DNA of 64,000 nt from Bacteroidales bacterium. Lineage in GTDB: Bacteria; Bacteroidota; Bacteroidia; Bacteroidales; F082. A program made the translations under genes and the position numbers. The notes under the pieces are model-generated. The model did no database searches. It had not been told where the DNA came from and saw only the letters and a list, made by a program, of their open reading frames with translations. Positions 25,997-34,900 of the stretch are shown here, in pieces (positions within the stretch are counted from its first letter, which is position 1; each line of letters begins with the position of its first letter). The stretch is taken from NCBI GenBank assembly GCA_017395365.1, contig JAFPUN010000002.1, positions 1-64,000 of the forward strand, in the 5' to 3' direction.

Positions 25997-26035
25997 AAGG
26001 CACCAAATCAATCTGCGAGACGCAGATTGCGACAA
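25959..26035. repeat. REP pair (BIME-like), right flank of the RAYT gene
   Basis: A 77-bp unit bounded by TTGTCGC and GCGACAA, holding CCGACTGCG-TCC-CGCAGTCGG (25965-25985) and CAATCTGCG-AGA-CGCAGATTG (26009-26029). Its left hairpin forms the last codons of the RAYT gene, whose TAA stop lies between the hairpins. Confidence 0.88.
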
Positions 26036-26044
26036 TGACTGTAA

Positions 26045-26078
26045 AAAAACAGCGCACCCCAACGGGATGCGCTGTTTT
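26045..26078. terminator. Bidirectional terminator between RAYT and nifJ
   Basis: AAAACAGCGCA-CCCC and GGGATGCGCTGTTTT form a stem with A and T flanks, so it can end transcripts from both sides. nifJ stops at 26097. Confidence 0.8.
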
Positions 26079-26096
26079 CATTTAAATCAGGAACAA

Positions 26097-29000
26097 TTAC
26101 TTCCCTTCGCTCAGCTTCTTGTAGCCTTCATAGCGGAGCTTGGCAAATTGCTCGGTCTTGGCGAACAGTTCCTTGGCTTCCTCGGGGAAGGTCTTCACGA
26201 GCGAGTTGTAACGCACCTCACCCATGATGAATTTCTGGAAGTCGGCCCAGTTGGGTTCCTTCGAATCCAAGTGGAAGCCGTTCTTGCCTTCCTCTTCCTC
26301 GGCGGGGTTGAAACGCCAGAGGTGCCAGTAACCGCAGTCGACGGCAAGCTTCTCTTCCATCTGGGAGTGACCCATGCCGATCTTGATGCCGTGGTTGATA
26401 CACGGGGCGTAGCAAATCACCAGCGACGGGCCCGGATAAGCCTCAGCTTCCTTGATGGCCTTGAAGTATTGAGCTTGGCTGGCGCCCATGGCGACCTGAG
26501 CCACATAGACATAGCCGTAGCTCTTGGCGATCATGCCGAGGTCTTTCTTGCGGACCTTCTTACCAGAGGCAGCAAACTTGGCGACAGCACCGGCAGGCGT
26601 AGCCTTGGAGCTCTGACCACCCGTGTTCGAGTAAACCTCAGTGTCGAGGACGAGGACGTTGACGTCTTCGCCGCTGGCCAACACGTGGTCGAGGCCACCG
26701 AATCCGATGTCGTAAGCCCAACCGTCACCACCGAAGATCCACTGGCTCTTCTTGGCGAGGAAGTCCTTGTTATCCAACAGTTCTTGTTCAAGCTCGCAAC
26801 CGTGGCAGATGCAGATCTTGCGACCAGCCTTCTTGGCCTTCTTGGCTTCTTCCAGCTTCTGTGCGGCAACTTCCTTGCCGTAGATTTCCTGGGCTTTCTT
26901 GGAGCCGAAGAAGTCGATGCGACCGTCGATGGAAAGGATGGCCTTTTCGAGGGCGGCAACGAATTCGTCAGTAGCCTTGCGGTTGGCGACCGTGTCGTTG
27001 TAGGTGTCTAACCACTTCTGCGTGGCTTCCTTCATCCAGTCGAACACGGTGGTGTTGACCAGCTCTTCAGCCTTCTTGCGGAGGCCTTCGCGGAGCTTGC
27101 GGGCACCCGTGGCCATACCTAGACCGTACTCGGCGTTGTCCTCAAACAGGGAGTTGGCCCATGCCACACCCTTGCCACTGCGGTAGTTCTTGCAGTAAGG
27201 CGTTGCAGGAGCGGAACCGCCATAGATGGACGAGCAACCCGTGGCGTTGGCCACCATCATGCTCTCACCAAAGAGTTGGGTGATAGTCTTGATATAAGGC
27301 GTCTCGCCGCAACCGGCGCAGGCACCCGAGAACTCGAACAGCGGCTGTGCGAACTGGCTGTTCTTCACGTTGGCGTACTTGTCGATGAGTTCGTCCTTGT
27401 AGGTGACCTTCTTCTGACCGTACTCCCAGTTCTTGGCTTCGTCGAGTTGGCTTTCGAGCGGTTTCATCACCAGAGCCTTCTCCTTGGCGGGGCACACATC
27501 GGCGCAGTTGCCGCAGCCCGTGCAGTCCAAGACGGAGACTTGCATGCGGAAGTGCATGCCAGCCATCTCCTTCGGCATCTTCATGTCGGCAGTCTTCATA
27601 CCCTTGGGAGCCTTCTTCAGTTCGGCGTCGGTCATGACGACAGGACGGATGGCAGCGTGCGGGCACACCAGCGAGCACTGGTTGCACTGGATACAGTTGG
27701 CAGGATTCCACTCGGGAACGACGGTGGCAACGCCACGCTTCTCGTAAGCGGTTGTGCCAGCCGGGAAGGTACCGTCAACGATGTCCTTGAAGGCGCTCAC
27801 GGGCAGGTCGTTACCACACTGGGCGACCATCGGGCGCATCACCTTATTAATAAACTCGGGATCGGCATCGTTGTGCTCGAAGACGAAGTCGGTGGTGCAG
27901 TCGAGCTTGGCCCATGCTGCGGGGATCTCAACCTTGGTGATCTCGCCACCGCGGTCAACGGCAGCGTAGTTCATGTTGACAACATCCTCACCCTTCTTGC
28001 CGTAGCTCTTCACGATGAACTTCTTCATCTGCTCGACGGCCAGGTCGTAAGGAATGACGCCCGAAATCTTGAAGAAGGCACTTTGGAGGATGGTGTTGGT
28101 GCGGTTGCCCAGACCAATCTCGGCTGCGATCTTCGTGGCGTCGATGATATACATATTAATATTGTTGAGGGCCAGATACTTCTTCACGTAGTCGGGAAGA
28201 TGTTTCTTGGTCTCTTCAACGCTCCAAGGCGAGTTGTAGAGGAACGTGCCGTTCTTCTTCAAGCCGCGGAGGCAGTCATACTTGCGGAGGTAGCTCGGGA
28301 CGTGGACAGCCACGAAGTCGGGCGTGCCGACGAGATAAGGAGCCAGGATGGGCTGGTCACCGAAACGCAGGTGCGAGCAGGTGTAACCGCCAGACTTCTT
28401 GGAGTCGTAGTCGAAATAGGCTTGGCTGTACTTGTTGGTGTTGTCGCCGATGATCTTGATGGAGTTCTTGTTGGCACCCACGGTACCGTCAGCGCCGAGG
28501 CCGTAGAACTTGGCTTCGAACGTGCCCTTCGGCAGAATGGAGATTTCCTTACCGACCTTGAGCGAACGACGGGTGACATCGTCCTTGATACCCACGGTGA
28601 ACTGGTTCATCGGTTTCTCGGCAGCGAGGTTCTTGTATACGGCAAGCACCTGAGCCGGCGTGGTGTCCTTTGAAGACAGGCCATAGCGACCGCCGATGAT
28701 CATAGGAGCCTTCTTGACATCCTTGAAGGCTTCGACGACGTCGAGGTAGAGCGGGTCGCCATTGGCGCCGGGTTCCTTGGTGCGGTCGAGGACGCAGATG
28801 CGCTTCACGGTCTTCGGCATGACGTCCATGAGGTACTTCACGCTGAAGGGACGATAGAGGTGCACGGTGACGAGACCGAGCTTCTTGCCAGCCTTATTCT
28901 CCTTGTCGATAACGGTCTTGATGACATCGTTGATGGAGCCCATGGCGATGATGATATCAGTGGCATCCTTAGCACCGTAGTAAACGAACGGAGCATATTG

Positions 29001-29771
29001 ACGGCCAGTGATGCGGCTCATCTGCTTCATGTACTTGGCCACGATGTCGGGCAGAGCGTCGTAGTACTTGTTCTGCAACTCGCGGGTCTGGAAGTAGATG
29101 TCGGGGTTCTGGGCGGTGCCGCGGGTGACCGGGTGCTCCGGATTGAGGGCGCGGTCGCGGTATTCCTTGAGGGCCTTCTGGTTGACGAGTTTGCGGAGTT
29201 TCTCCATGTCGGCAGCCTCGACCTTCTGGATTTCGTGAGAGGTACGGAAACCGTCGAAGAAGTGCACAAACGGCACGCGGCCTTCGATAGCGGCAAGATG
29301 TGCCACGGGGGCGAGGTCCATGATCTCTTGGACGCTGCTGGTGGCCAGCATGGCGAAGCCCGTCTGACGGCAAGCCATCACGTCGGCGTGGTCGCCGAAG
29401 ATGGACAGGGCCTGGGCGGCGAGGGCGCGGGCCGAGACGTGGAACACACCAGGAAGCAATTCACCGGCGATCTTGTACATATTGGGAATCATCAGCAAGA
29501 GGCCTTGCGAGGCGGTGTAGGTGGTGGTGAGGGCGCCAGCCTGCAGCGAGCCGTGGACGGCACCGGCGGCACCGGCTTCGGATTGCATCTCGACCACTTT
29601 GACGGTCTCGCCAAAGATGTTCTTCTGACCTTTAGCAGCCCATTCATCGATATACTCAGCCATCGGCGACGACGGAGTGATAGGATAAATGGCGGCCACT
29701 TCACTGAACATGTAGGCAACATGGGCCGCAGCCTGGTTACCATCGCATGTCAAAAATTTCTTTTCTGCCAT
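26097..29771 (-). CDS. nifJ: Pyruvate:ferredoxin (flavodoxin) oxidoreductase
   Basis: 1224 residues, a full single-chain enzyme. It oxidises pyruvate to acetyl-CoA and CO2, passing electrons to ferredoxin or flavodoxin, and is the key fermentation enzyme of anaerobes. Domains in order: N-terminal TPP-linked domain I (AIYPITPSSPMAEYIDEWAA), CoA-related domain II-III, the gamma domain, a two-cluster ferredoxin domain with CIQCNQCSLVCP and CTGCGNCADVCP, and a C-terminal TPP-binding domain (CAGCGETPY, GDGWAYDIGFGGLDHVL). Together with pta and ackA at 61118-63404 it forms the route to acetate and ATP. Predicted -7 box at 29843-29850. Confidence 0.97.
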   Translation of the reverse strand: MAEKKFLTCDGNQAAAHVAYMFSEVAAIYPITPSSPMAEYIDEWAAKGQKNIFGETVKVVEMQSEAGAAGAVHGSLQAGALTTTYTASQGLLLMIPNMYKIAGELLPGVFHVSARALAAQALSIFGDHADVMACRQTGFAMLATSSVQEIMDLAPVAHLAAIEGRVPFVHFFDGFRTSHEIQKVEAADMEKLRKLVNQKALKEYRDRALNPEHPVTRGTAQNPDIYFQTRELQNKYYDALPDIVAKYMKQMSRITGRQYAPFVYYGAKDATDIIIAMGSINDVIKTVIDKENKAGKKLGLVTVHLYRPFSVKYLMDVMPKTVKRICVLDRTKEPGANGDPLYLDVVEAFKDVKKAPMIIGGRYGLSSKDTTPAQVLAVYKNLAAEKPMNQFTVGIKDDVTRRSLKVGKEISILPKGTFEAKFYGLGADGTVGANKNSIKIIGDNTNKYSQAYFDYDSKKSGGYTCSHLRFGDQPILAPYLVGTPDFVAVHVPSYLRKYDCLRGLKKNGTFLYNSPWSVEETKKHLPDYVKKYLALNNINMYIIDATKIAAEIGLGNRTNTILQSAFFKISGVIPYDLAVEQMKKFIVKSYGKKGEDVVNMNYAAVDRGGEITKVEIPAAWAKLDCTTDFVFEHNDADPEFINKVMRPMVAQCGNDLPVSAFKDIVDGTFPAGTTAYEKRGVATVVPEWNPANCIQCNQCSLVCPHAAIRPVVMTDAELKKAPKGMKTADMKMPKEMAGMHFRMQVSVLDCTGCGNCADVCPAKEKALVMKPLESQLDEAKNWEYGQKKVTYKDELIDKYANVKNSQFAQPLFEFSGACAGCGETPYIKTITQLFGESMMVANATGCSSIYGGSAPATPYCKNYRSGKGVAWANSLFEDNAEYGLGMATGARKLREGLRKKAEELVNTTVFDWMKEATQKWLDTYNDTVANRKATDEFVAALEKAILSIDGRIDFFGSKKAQEIYGKEVAAQKLEEAKKAKKAGRKICICHGCELEQELLDNKDFLAKKSQWIFGGDGWAYDIGFGGLDHVLASGEDVNVLVLDTEVYSNTGGQSSKATPAGAVAKFAASGKKVRKKDLGMIAKSYGYVYVAQVAMGASQAQYFKAIKEAEAYPGPSLVICYAPCINHGIKIGMGHSQMEEKLAVDCGYWHLWRFNPAEEEEGKNGFHLDSKEPNWADFQKFIMGEVRYNSLVKTFPEEAKELFAKTEQFAKLRYEGYKKLSEGK

Positions 29772-29842
29772 TTTTTAATAATTTAGTATTGAATGAATTA
29801 TGAATTTTAGCATCGTTCTGTTCCACTTCATGGAATAGGCCG

Positions 29843-29850
29843 CAAAATTA
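29843..29850 (-). promoter_or_regulatory. Predicted -7 box of nifJ
   Basis: TAATTTTG on the minus strand, 71 bases upstream of the nifJ start. No clear -33 partner at standard spacing. Confidence 0.4.
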
Positions 29851-29940
29851 GGCATTCCACATCAAAAAAACAACCCTATTTAAAAAAGATTTTTTTAAGC
29901 AAAAAAAACAGGAAAAACGAGCACTTATTATAATTTTTTG

Positions 29941-29948
29941 TACTTTTG
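29941..29948 (+). promoter_or_regulatory. Predicted -7 box of the Cys-rich lipoprotein gene
   Basis: TACTTTTG matches TAnnTTTG, 51 bases upstream of the start codon at 30000. A -33 TTTG at standard spacing is not evident. Confidence 0.4.
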
Positions 29949-29999
29949 CACGCTCAAAAATAGAAAACAACTCAAACAACAACATTAAACTACTTAAAA

Positions 30000-30482
30000 A
30001 TGAAGAAGTTATTCTTAACTTTAGGATTGGCCAGCCTCTTTATGGTGGCCTGCAACAACACGCCTAAGCAACCCGAGCAGCCTGCTGCTCCCGCCGAGGA
30101 ACAAAAGACTGAAGTCGTTGAAGAAAAGCACGAATGCCCCATGGATGCTCTGAAAAACGAGTATGCCAAGTGGGACGAGATGACCGACGAGGCCAAGGCT
30201 GAACTCAACAAGAAGGCCTGCGAGCTGTTCACCCAAATGGACGCCAAGAAGGCTGAAATGGAAGCTGCCGGCGAACAAGTCTGCAAGGGAATGGCCGAGA
30301 TGACCGAAGAGGCCAAGGCTGAATGCGAGAAGAAGTGCGCCGAGATGAAGGCCGCTTGGGACAACTTCGCCAACATGACCGTCGACGAGCAGAAGGACCT
30401 CATCATGAGCCGTCTGCAGAACTGCGGTGGCGAAAAAGAGTGCTGCAAGCACGAAGCTCCCGCTGAGACTCCTGCCAAGTAA
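30000..30482 (+). CDS. Cys- and Glu/Lys-rich small lipoprotein
   Basis: 160 residues. Lipoprotein signal ending LFMVAC (Cys18), then a Pro/Glu-rich spacer and a highly charged helical body. The body contains a duplicated segment: MTDEAKAELNKKACEL and MTEEAKAECEKKCAEM. Further cysteines occur in HECPMDAL, EQVCKGM and QNCGGEKECCKHE, eight in the mature part. It may bind metal or form disulfides in the periplasm. No known family recognised. The tail EAPAETPAK closely resembles the end of SecG. A terminator follows at 30504-30534. Confidence 0.75.
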   Translation: MKKLFLTLGLASLFMVACNNTPKQPEQPAAPAEEQKTEVVEEKHECPMDALKNEYAKWDEMTDEAKAELNKKACELFTQMDAKKAEMEAAGEQVCKGMAEMTEEAKAECEKKCAEMKAAWDNFANMTVDEQKDLIMSRLQNCGGEKECCKHEAPAETPAK

Positions 30483-30503
30483 TCCTAATACACAGGAAAC
30501 AAC

Positions 30504-30534
30504 GAAAAAGAGGGCTGAAAAGTCCTCTTTTTTC
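30504..30534 (+). terminator. Rho-independent terminator
   Basis: AAAAGAGGGCT and AGTCCTCTTTT pair around GAAA, followed by T residues. It closely resembles the terminator after secG. Confidence 0.8.
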
Positions 30535-30562
30535 TTATCAAAACAACATTAATGACTTAAAA

Positions 30563-31165
30563 ATGAAGAGAATAATGCTGTTGTTTGCCATGGCGGCACT
30601 GATGGTGTCATGTGGCATGAACACGAACCAGAAAACCCCAGTCAGCAACATCGCCTCAGTTCCCACCGAGACGGCAACAGAGACGGTGGTGAAGCCATCA
30701 TCTGAACGTGACAGTTATACCTTCAGCACATCGTTCCGCAAGGACGAGAACGACCAGTGCGACGCCATCGTCCTAAACTGCCAATCGGGCGAGAAGAGCC
30801 AGCAGTTCGTTTGCGAGCTCATCTGGCCCAAAGACATGGATTTTTTGGGAGGAGCAGGAGAGATCGAAGAAGAAGACATCAACTTCGACGGCATCCCTGA
30901 CGTCCAACTCTATTTAGGCAGTTTCAGCATTGATTCCCCATTGGAATACTACGCTGCGTTTGTGTGGGACGAAACCAGCCAGAGTTTCAAGGAAGTCGAG
31001 GCCTACGCCGGACTCCCCAACCCCACCATCGATGCTGAAAAACAGCGCATAGTCAGCGCCTACCACGACCTCTCAGGCGCGTACAACGAGAGCATCTACG
31101 GTTGGAAAGACGGCACAATGTCGCTGTTAGAAAGCCGCGTCGAAGAAGCAGAGGAAGACGAATAA
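30563..31165 (+). CDS. Hypothetical lipoprotein with calcium-loop-like motif
   Basis: 200 residues. Lipoprotein signal ending ALMVSC (Cys17), a Thr/Glu-rich spacer, then a globular region with EEEDINFDGIPDVQLYLGS, a D-x-N-x-D-G-x-x-D loop typical of calcium sites in secreted beta proteins, and YYAAFVWDETSQSFKEVEAY. This pattern occurs in proteins annotated as XAC2610-related or FG-GAP-like. The C-terminus is acidic. It follows the previous lipoprotein after a terminator and may have its own promoter. Function unknown. Confidence 0.72.
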   Translation: MKRIMLLFAMAALMVSCGMNTNQKTPVSNIASVPTETATETVVKPSSERDSYTFSTSFRKDENDQCDAIVLNCQSGEKSQQFVCELIWPKDMDFLGGAGEIEEEDINFDGIPDVQLYLGSFSIDSPLEYYAAFVWDETSQSFKEVEAYAGLPNPTIDAEKQRIVSAYHDLSGAYNESIYGWKDGTMSLLESRVEEAEEDE

Positions 31166-31190
31166 ACGACCCCGGAACCGCTTTTCACTC

Positions 31191-31254
31191 GAACACGGAT
31201 CTCACGGATAGACACGGATGCTATTTTCCGTGCAAATCCGTGGAATCCGTGTTC
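31191..31254. repeat. CACGGAT palindromic repeat, copy 1
   Basis: GAACACGGATCTCACGGAT (31191-31209) pairs with ATCCGTGGAATCCGTGTTC at the right end (17 of 19). A second copy is at 63431-63489. It lies between the lipoprotein stop and the ruvA promoter and is followed by a T run, so it may also terminate transcription. Confidence 0.8.
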
Positions 31255-31286
31255 GTTTTTGTTATTTGCAACAGATTTGCGAAAGA

Positions 31287-31319
31287 TTTGCTTCCCTTCT
31301 CTTTTTTTTTGTATTTTTG
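31287..31319 (+). promoter_or_regulatory. Predicted promoter of ruvA
   Basis: TTTG (31287-31290), 21-base spacer, TATTTTTG (31312-31319). The ATG at 31344 lies 25 bases further on; the in-frame ATG at 31218 is upstream of this promoter. Confidence 0.7.
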
Positions 31320-31343
31320 CAGTTTAATCCAAACTGCGCCCAA

Positions 31344-31925
31344 ATGTACGCCTACATCACTGGTAAAATAGCCGAAAAGTCGCCCACCTTCGTCGTTCTC
31401 GACAACCAGGGCATCGGCTATCTCATCAATATCACACTCAACACCTTTACCGCCATCGGCGAGAAGGAAGAAGTGCGACTCTTCACCCATGAGCAAATCC
31501 TTGAGGACGCGCACAACCTCTTCGGCTTCTATTCCGCCAAGGAACGCGACCTCTTCGAACTGCTCATCTCCGTTTCAGGCGTAGGCTGCAACACGGCCAG
31601 GCTCATACTCAGCTCGCTGACCGTCAACGAATTGAGCAACGCCATCGCCAACGATGACGTGAAGACCATCCAAGCCGTGAAAGGCATCGGCGCCAAAACC
31701 GCCCAACGCATCGTCATCGACCTGAAGGACAAACTGAAGAAAAACGACTTCCCCACCGAAATTTTTACCTCTTCAAACAATACTATCAAAGCCGAAGCGT
31801 TATCAGCATTGACGATATTGGGCTTCAGCAAGGCAGCCGTCGACAAAGCCCTCGACCGACTGCTCAAGCAAATGCCAGACGCCAACGTCGAGACCCTTAT
31901 CAAAGAAGCACTTAAGATTTTGTAA
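31344..31925 (+). CDS. ruvA: Holliday junction branch migration protein RuvA
   Basis: 193 residues from MYAYITGKIAEKSP. RuvA tetramers bind Holliday junctions and recruit the RuvB motor. The N-terminal OB fold contains VLDNQGIGYLINITL, the central helix-hairpin-helix pair contains SVSGVGCNTARLIL and AVKGIGAKTAQRIVIDLKDK, and the C-terminal RuvB-binding domain ends ANVETLIKEALKIL. Start at 31344 chosen from the promoter position and family length. sprA begins 5 bases after the stop, an order (ruvA-sprA) common in Bacteroidota. Confidence 0.95.
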   Translation: MYAYITGKIAEKSPTFVVLDNQGIGYLINITLNTFTAIGEKEEVRLFTHEQILEDAHNLFGFYSAKERDLFELLISVSGVGCNTARLILSSLTVNELSNAIANDDVKTIQAVKGIGAKTAQRIVIDLKDKLKKNDFPTEIFTSSNNTIKAEALSALTILGFSKAAVDKALDRLLKQMPDANVETLIKEALKIL

Positions 31926-31930
31926 ATCAA

Positions 31931-34900
31931 ATGAATCTATATTACAAACGAGATATAAAAATGCAGAATGTGGAATGCGGAATGAGGAATGAGAGCAAAG
32001 CCCAGCGTCGCATTGCGACATTGACTCCGTCGAATACTTCGTATTTCAGCATTCAGCATTCAGCATTCCTAATTCTTCTCTTCCTCACTTTTACCCTATT
32101 CCCCGCTCTCCGCTTGACAGCAGCAGAAAGCTACGACATCTTCTACCATCCCTACGAGGTGGAACCCGACACCACCAAAGTCATCTACCCCATCCCCGTC
32201 CCGACAGGCAACCCCATCGAGGACCTCAACAACCAGTCGCCCCTCTACCTCAACGACCCCGACAATTACGAGACCGAGATTATCTATGACCCGCTCACCG
32301 GCCAATACACCTTCAAGCGCCGCATCGGGCAGTTCTACTACGACACCCCCACCACCCTCACGCAGAGCGAATTCTTTGACTATCAGAACAAAAAAGGCAT
32401 ACAAGAATACTGGAAACAACGCCGCAGCCAAAACGCCCGGTCCACCACCAACGGCAGTTCCATCATCCCTCCCATGTTTATCGGCGGCAAAGCCTTTGAG
32501 ACCATCTTCGGCAGCAACACCGTGGATATCCGTCCCCAAGGCTCGGTCGACCTCACCTTCGACATCAAGCACAGCTTCCGAGACGACCCCTCGTTGAGCG
32601 AACGCCGCAAGCGCCATACCGACTTTGACTTCGACCCCGACATGCAACTCAACGTGATGGCCAAAATCGGTGACAAGATCAACTTCAACATCAACAAGAA
32701 CACCAAGGCCACCTTCAACTACCAAGACAAACTCGACCTGAAATACGAAGGCAAGGAAGACGAGATCATCCAACTGCTCGAGGCTGGTAACGTCAGTTTC
32801 CCGCTCAACAGCACCCTCATCACGGGTACACAGCAACTGTTTGGTGTCAAAAGCAAACTGAAGTTCGGCAAGACCACCATCTCGTCCATCGTCTCCTATC
32901 AGGAGAGCGAGTCGCAAAACATCACCGTGCAAGGCGGCGCACAGACCAACCAGTTCGAGTTGAGCTGTCTGGACTACGAAGAGAACCGCCACTTCTTCCT
33001 CAGCCAATACTTCAGGGACCACTATGAAGAGGCATTGGCCACCCTGCCCACAATCACCTCAAGCGTCAACATCACCAAAATCGAAGTGTGGATTACCAAC
33101 ACCAACACCTCGACGCAAAACACACGTAACATCCTTGCCTTGAATGACTTGGGCGAAGGAAAAGACGCTTGGATCTACAACAACGAAATCAGCCCTACCA
33201 ACAGCCAGCCCTATCCGCGCAACTCGGCCAACAACCTGCTCACCCGCATGGACACCACCCAGATACGCAGCATCAGCACGGTGACCAACTACATGAGCAA
33301 CGACCCCATGCGCATCGGCAGGTCGGGCTACATGACCGCGGGCCGCGACTTCGAGAAGATCGAGAATGCCCGCCGCTTGAGCAACACCGAATTCTCGGTG
33401 AACTCGAAGTTGGGCTTTATCTCTTTGAATGTCAGCCTCAACTCCAACCAGACCCTGGCCGTTGCCTACCAATACACCATCGTGGGTTCCGACGAGGTCT
33501 ACCAAGTGGGTGAGTTCTCCGACCAAGGCATCAACACACCTAAAGTCTTGGTGGCCAAACTGCTGCGCGGCACTACGGTAAACACCAAGATGCCCATCTG
33601 GAACCTGATGATGAAGAACGTATACAACATCAGGGCCTATCAAATCGGTTCCCAAGACTTCATGCTCAACATCTTCTACAACGGCAACTCGAACAGCACG
33701 CCTTACGGCTACTTCACCGAAGGCTCGGTGAAAGGCGTCTCGATGCTGCACTTGATGGGCTTGGATAACTTGACTACGCAAAACAACCCCATCGCTGGCG
33801 GTGATGGCGTGTTCGACTTCTTGGACAACGCGGCCACCCAAGGCGGTACCATCAACTCGTCGAACGGACGTATCTTCTTCCCCGTGCTGGAACCTTTCGG
33901 CAAACACATCCACAACAAGATCTTCCCCGACGAACCCGAGTTGGGTAACAAATATGCCTATGACTCCCTCTACACGATGACGAAGACCTCTGCCGAACAA
34001 TACTCGGAGAAGAACAAGTTCAGCTTGAAGGGCTATTATTCGTCACAATCGGGCAGCGAGATCAGCCTCAACGCCATGAATGTGGCACAAGGCTCGGTGA
34101 CCGTCACCGCTGGTGGTGTGCAACTCGTCGAGAATGTCGACTACACCGTCGACTACACTTTGGGACGCGTGACCATCTTGAACGAAGGTATCCTCAACTC
34201 GGGCACGCCCATCAACATCGCCTTGGAGTCGAACTCGGGCTTCAGCGCCATCAAGAAGACCTTCTTGGGCACCCGCGTCGAGCATGAGTTCAACCGTGAC
34301 TTCCGCATGGGTGGTACCGTGCTTTACCTCGGTGAGAAGTCATACACCCAAAAGATCAACTACGGCGAGGAAGCCATCGCCAACACCATCTATGGCGCGG
34401 ACATCAGCTACCGCACCGACGCACGCTGGCTGACAAGCCTCATCAACGCCTTGCCTGGTATCAGCACCAAGGCCCAGTCGCGCATCAGCGTCGACGGCGA
34501 GTTTGCCCGTTTCATCCCCGGCCTCTCCAGGTCGGCAAGTGAGCGCGGCACCTCCTATATCGACGACTTCGAAGGCGCCAAGTCGACCATCGACCTGCGT
34601 CTGCCCACCTTGTGGTATATGGCCAGTACACCCCAAAACCAGACCAACCTCTTCCCCGAGGCTGCGGCAGGCACTGACCTCAACTACGGAAAGAACCGCG
34701 CCAAACTGGCGTGGTATGTCATCGACAACTCCATCTTCTACGACCGCAACTCCAACTATCGTCCCAGCAACGTCGACAACGAGGAACTCTCGAAGAACAC
34801 CGTGCGACAGGTGCTTGAGACCGAGCTCTTCCCTGCCAAGGACATCGCGGCCGGTACACAGACCAACGTCTCAGTGCTCAACTTGGCCTATTATCCCGAC

